From assembly GCA_022729635.1 (NCBI GenBank), contig DZAU01000077.1, forward strand, positions 1-9,079: a DNA stretch of 9,079 nucleotides, given 5' to 3'. The position numbers and the translations under genes are program-made. The notes under the pieces were generated by a model. The model was not told the origin of the DNA, did not search any database, and saw only the letters and a list, made by a program, of their open reading frames with translations. Shown piece after piece: positions 6,796 to 9,079 of this stretch (the stretch's first letter is position 1; every line of letters begins with the position of its first letter). This stretch comes from Flavobacterium psychrophilum. GTDB taxonomy: Bacteria; Bacteroidota; Bacteroidia; Flavobacteriales; Flavobacteriaceae.

Positions 6796-7876
6796 TTCGT
6801 AATAAAAAAATTGCCAGAATTCCAAAAATCATATTAGGAATCCAAACCGCAATAAATGGAGAAAAACTTGATTTTTCGGCCAAGGTGCCAAAAATTTTAT
6901 CGAAAAAAACAAACGCAAATGCTAAGGCAATTCCGATGGCTAAACTCAGTCCCATTCCTCCTCTTCTTTTCATTGCAGAAACTGCAACGGCAATAATGGT
7001 AAGGATAAATGCCGAAACAGGGATGCTATATTTTTTATATAAAACGACTAAATACACATTAATATTTGACGAACCTCTCTTTTTTTCCTTCGCTATAAAT
7101 TGATTTAATTTGCCTAGATTTAATGTTTCGGCAATATAAATCACCGGAGTCAAATCTTCTAAATCAAAACTGAATTTTGCCTCTTTTTTATCGGCTTTTT
7201 CAATTTTGTCTCCTAAATCACCCACAGTTCTTTTGACGTAATCATACATTGAATAGTTCTTAGTTTTAGGATTCCATTGAATTCTTGAAGCCGTAATTTT
7301 ATATTCTAATTTGTCCTTTTTGAACTTCTCATAACTAAAGTTATAGGCAGTTTTTGACATTACATCAAAACTATTGACATATATGTATTCGTCGTTGCTT
7401 ATTTGCCGAAAAACATCCGTATTATCTCCTCTCATCAATTGTTTCCCATGACCACCTCTAAGATAGGTATATCTAAAATTATTGAATTTTTCGCTAGACC
7501 CTGGAACGATAAAAAACCCCATCAATAAAATTATAACAGAAACAATGGAAGCCCCAATTATATAAGGTCTTAAAAATCGGGTAAAAGAAATTCCGGAACT
7601 TAAAATGGCAATAATCTCTGTGTCATTAGCTAATTTTGAAGTAAACCAAATCACTGACAAAAACAAGAATATGGGGAACAATAAATTGGTAAAATAGATT
7701 GTAAAATGAAAATAGTAAATCAATAAATCCACAATTGGAATTTTGTTTTCTATCATTCTATTGATCTTCTCCGAAACATCAATGACTATTCCAATAGGCG
7801 CAAATAAAGCCAACATCACCGCAAAAGTGCTTAAATATTTTTTTAGGATGTATTTGTCTATTATCGTTAATTTCAT
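6782..7876 (-). CDS. LptF/LptG-family permease (LPS transport)
   Basis: This is a 364-aa YjgP/YjgQ-type protein. In the family, LptF and LptG form the inner-membrane part of the LptB2FG ABC transporter that lifts LPS out of the inner membrane into the LptC-A-D bridge. The expected layout is visible: three N-terminal helices (about 16-34, 52-78, 104-124), the signature SKLANDTEIIAILSSGISF (80-98) next to helix 2, a periplasmic domain (about 126-275) with alternating strand-like stretches, then three C-terminal helices ending in LLRNAKR. LptF and LptG are hard to tell apart by eye, so no symbol is given. It lies 72 nt behind tgt and overlaps the EamA gene by 14 nt. The start MKLTIIDKYILKKYL is typical of Bacteroidota members. 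Confidence 0.93.
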   Translation of the reverse strand: MKLTIIDKYILKKYLSTFAVMLALFAPIGIVIDVSEKINRMIENKIPIVDLLIYYFHFTIYFTNLLFPIFLFLSVIWFTSKLANDTEIIAILSSGISFTRFLRPYIIGASIVSVIILLMGFFIVPGSSEKFNNFRYTYLRGGHGKQLMRGDNTDVFRQISNDEYIYVNSFDVMSKTAYNFSYEKFKKDKLEYKITASRIQWNPKTKNYSMYDYVKRTVGDLGDKIEKADKKEAKFSFDLEDLTPVIYIAETLNLGKLNQFIAKEKKRGSSNINVYLVVLYKKYSIPVSAFILTIIAVAVSAMKRRGGMGLSLAIGIALAFAFVFFDKIFGTLAEKSSFSPFIAVWIPNMIFGILAIFLLRNAKR

Positions 7877-7882
7877 AATATA

Positions 7883-7945
7883 GAGGTTAAAGGCATGAGG
7901 TACGAGGTTTGAGGTACGAGGTTACTTCCTACTTCCCACTTCCTT
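7883..7945. repeat. Nine-unit heptamer array with a unit switch
   Basis: The 63 bases divide into nine 7-mers in constant phase. Read on + they are GAGGTTA, AAGGCAT, GAGGTAC, GAGGTTT, GAGGTAC, GAGGTTA, then CTTCCTA, CTTCCCA, CTTCCTT. Five of the first six are GAGGTNN and the last three are CTTCCNN. Within it TGAGGTACGAGGTT occurs twice, head to tail (7896-7909 and 7910-7923). The array almost fills the 72-nt gap between the tgt stop and the LptF/LptG-family start and would be in the mRNA if the two are cotranscribed. Confidence 0.85.
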
Positions 7946-7948
7946 CTT

Positions 7949-9079
7949 TTACAATCTTTGACTCATATTTCTCACCATCATTTCTTTCCAAGTTCTAAAA
8001 TCTCCGGCTAAGATATGCTTTCTGGCTTCACGAACCAACCACATATAAAAACCCAGATTGTGTATTGTGGCAATTTGTTTTCCAAGATATTCATTGGCAG
8101 CAAACAAGTGCCGCAAATAAGCTTTGGTATATTCAGTATCTACAAAAGTGTGACCCATTTCGTCTAAAGGCGAAAAATCATCTTCCCATTTTTTGTTTTT
8201 AATATTAATGGTTCCGTTTGCCGTAAACAACATCCCATTTCGGGCGTTTCTGGTTGGCATCACACAATCAAACATGTCGATTCCGAGAGCAATATTTTCT
8301 AGAATATTTATTGGAGTTCCGACTCCCATCAAATAACGAGGCTTGTCTTCGGGAAGAATTTCGCAAACAATTTCGGTCATTGCATACATTTCTTCGGCTG
8401 GCTCACCTACCGAAAGTCCGCCAATGGCGTTTCCTTGCTGACCTGCATTGGCAATATACTCGGCTGATTGTTGACGCAAATCTTTGTAAGTGCTTCCTTG
8501 AACAATCGGGAAAAGAGCTTGGTCATGACCATATTTTGCCGGAACTTTTTCTAAATGATTGATACATCTGTCCAACCAACGATGTGTCATTTTCATCGAA
8601 CGTTGAGCATAGCGATAATCGCAAGGATATGGCGTACATTCGTCGAAAGCCATAATAATATCGGCACCAATGGTTCGTTGAATTTCCATCACATTTTCGG
8701 GTGTGAAAAAATGATAGGAACCATCGATATGTGATTTGAATTTTACGCCTTCTTCCTTAATTTTTCTATTTGCCGAAAGCGAATACACTTGGTAACCACC
8801 AGAATCGGTCAAAATATTTCTGTCCCAATTCATAAATTTATGCAAACCACCTGCTTTTTCGAGAATTTCAGTTTGCGGACGCAAGTATAAATGATACGTA
8901 TTTCCTAGAATAATATCGGGATTGATATCGTCTTTTAATTCCCGCTGATGCACTCCTTTTACCGAAGCAACGGTGCCAACTGGCATAAAAATTGGGGTTT
9001 CAATAACACCGTGATCAGTAGTAATACTTCCTGCTCTGGCTTTGGTATGTGGATCTTTTTGTAATAAATCAAATTTCAT
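7949..9079 (-). CDS. tgt: tRNA-guanine transglycosylase (queuine tRNA-ribosyltransferase)
   Basis: This is a complete 376-aa TGT whose ATG is the last codon of the window. TGT swaps guanine 34 of tRNA Asp, Asn, His and Tyr for preQ1 in the queuosine pathway. Visible are TDSGGYQV (91-98, catalytic D92), the substrate-pocket VQGS (193-196) and GGLSVGE (220-226), MGVGTP (251-256), and FDCVMPTRNARNG (270-282) with the likely nucleophile D271. The C-terminal zinc site is altered: where canonical bacterial enzymes have CxCxxC before the YLxHL helix, this one has G309, T311 and D314; the fourth ligand, histidine, is kept (H340 in TIHNL). Catalytic residues are intact, so I infer an active enzyme with a metal-free or differently held domain. 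It heads a unit with the permease and the EamA transporter; its promoter lies outside the window. Confidence 0.96.
   Translation of the reverse strand: MKFDLLQKDPHTKARAGSITTDHGVIETPIFMPVGTVASVKGVHQRELKDDINPDIILGNTYHLYLRPQTEILEKAGGLHKFMNWDRNILTDSGGYQVYSLSANRKIKEEGVKFKSHIDGSYHFFTPENVMEIQRTIGADIIMAFDECTPYPCDYRYAQRSMKMTHRWLDRCINHLEKVPAKYGHDQALFPIVQGSTYKDLRQQSAEYIANAGQQGNAIGGLSVGEPAEEMYAMTEIVCEILPEDKPRYLMGVGTPINILENIALGIDMFDCVMPTRNARNGMLFTANGTINIKNKKWEDDFSPLDEMGHTFVDTEYTKAYLRHLFAANEYLGKQIATIHNLGFYMWLVREARKHILAGDFRTWKEMMVRNMSQRL

Noticed and set aside
6796..6825. Longer form of the EamA transporter starting at TTG 6825
   Set aside because: It needs a TTG start and a 44-nt overlap; the ATG at 6795 directly precedes the usual first helix.
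7883..7945. CRISPR array
   Set aside because: Units are 7 bp and contiguous, with no spacers.
8254..8562. 102-codon ORF opposite tgt
   Set aside because: It is antisense to conserved tgt coding sequence and resembles no protein family; a shadow frame.

Overview
The window looks like chromosomal DNA of a Flavobacterium-type member of the Bacteroidota. It is AT-rich. Ribosome-binding sites of the Shine-Dalgarno type are mostly absent, and a TAnnTTTG-type -7 element lies upstream of accA. One protein carries a type IX secretion (T9SS) type A C-terminal sorting domain, and the housekeeping proteins have clear Flavobacteriaceae character.

Left part (1-3149, + strand). The last 27 codons of an unidentified gene end at 84. 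About 315 bases without a convincing gene follow. Then comes a tight four-gene unit with gaps of 11, 13 and 11 nt: three paralogous secreted proteins with a phage tail-collar domain (MdpB / COG4675 type) and a secreted protein with a T9SS type A sorting domain. No capsid, tail-tube, lysis, integrase or other phage gene is present, so this is an accessory exported-protein cassette of bacterial type rather than a visible prophage. It ends at a perfect 32-bp-arm inverted repeat, which also serves the convergent dnaB gene.

Right part (3158-9079, - strand). Reading in the direction of transcription the order is tgt, an LptF/LptG-family permease gene, an EamA/DMT transporter gene, accA, dnaB. tgt, the permease and the transporter form a close-packed unit; the last two overlap by 14 nt once the transporter's start is corrected. 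accA has its own likely -7 promoter element and a terminator behind it, and dnaB runs into the shared bidirectional terminator. These are core functions: queuosine tRNA modification, LPS transport, fatty-acid synthesis and replication.

The points most worth a second look are the secreted tail-collar trio with its T9SS partner; a tRNA-guanine transglycosylase in which all three zinc-binding cysteines are replaced; a DnaB whose C-terminus imitates the SSB tip; and a 63-bp in-phase heptamer array that almost fills the tgt-permease gap and changes its unit halfway. Functional statements rest on motif recognition by eye; no database search was possible.
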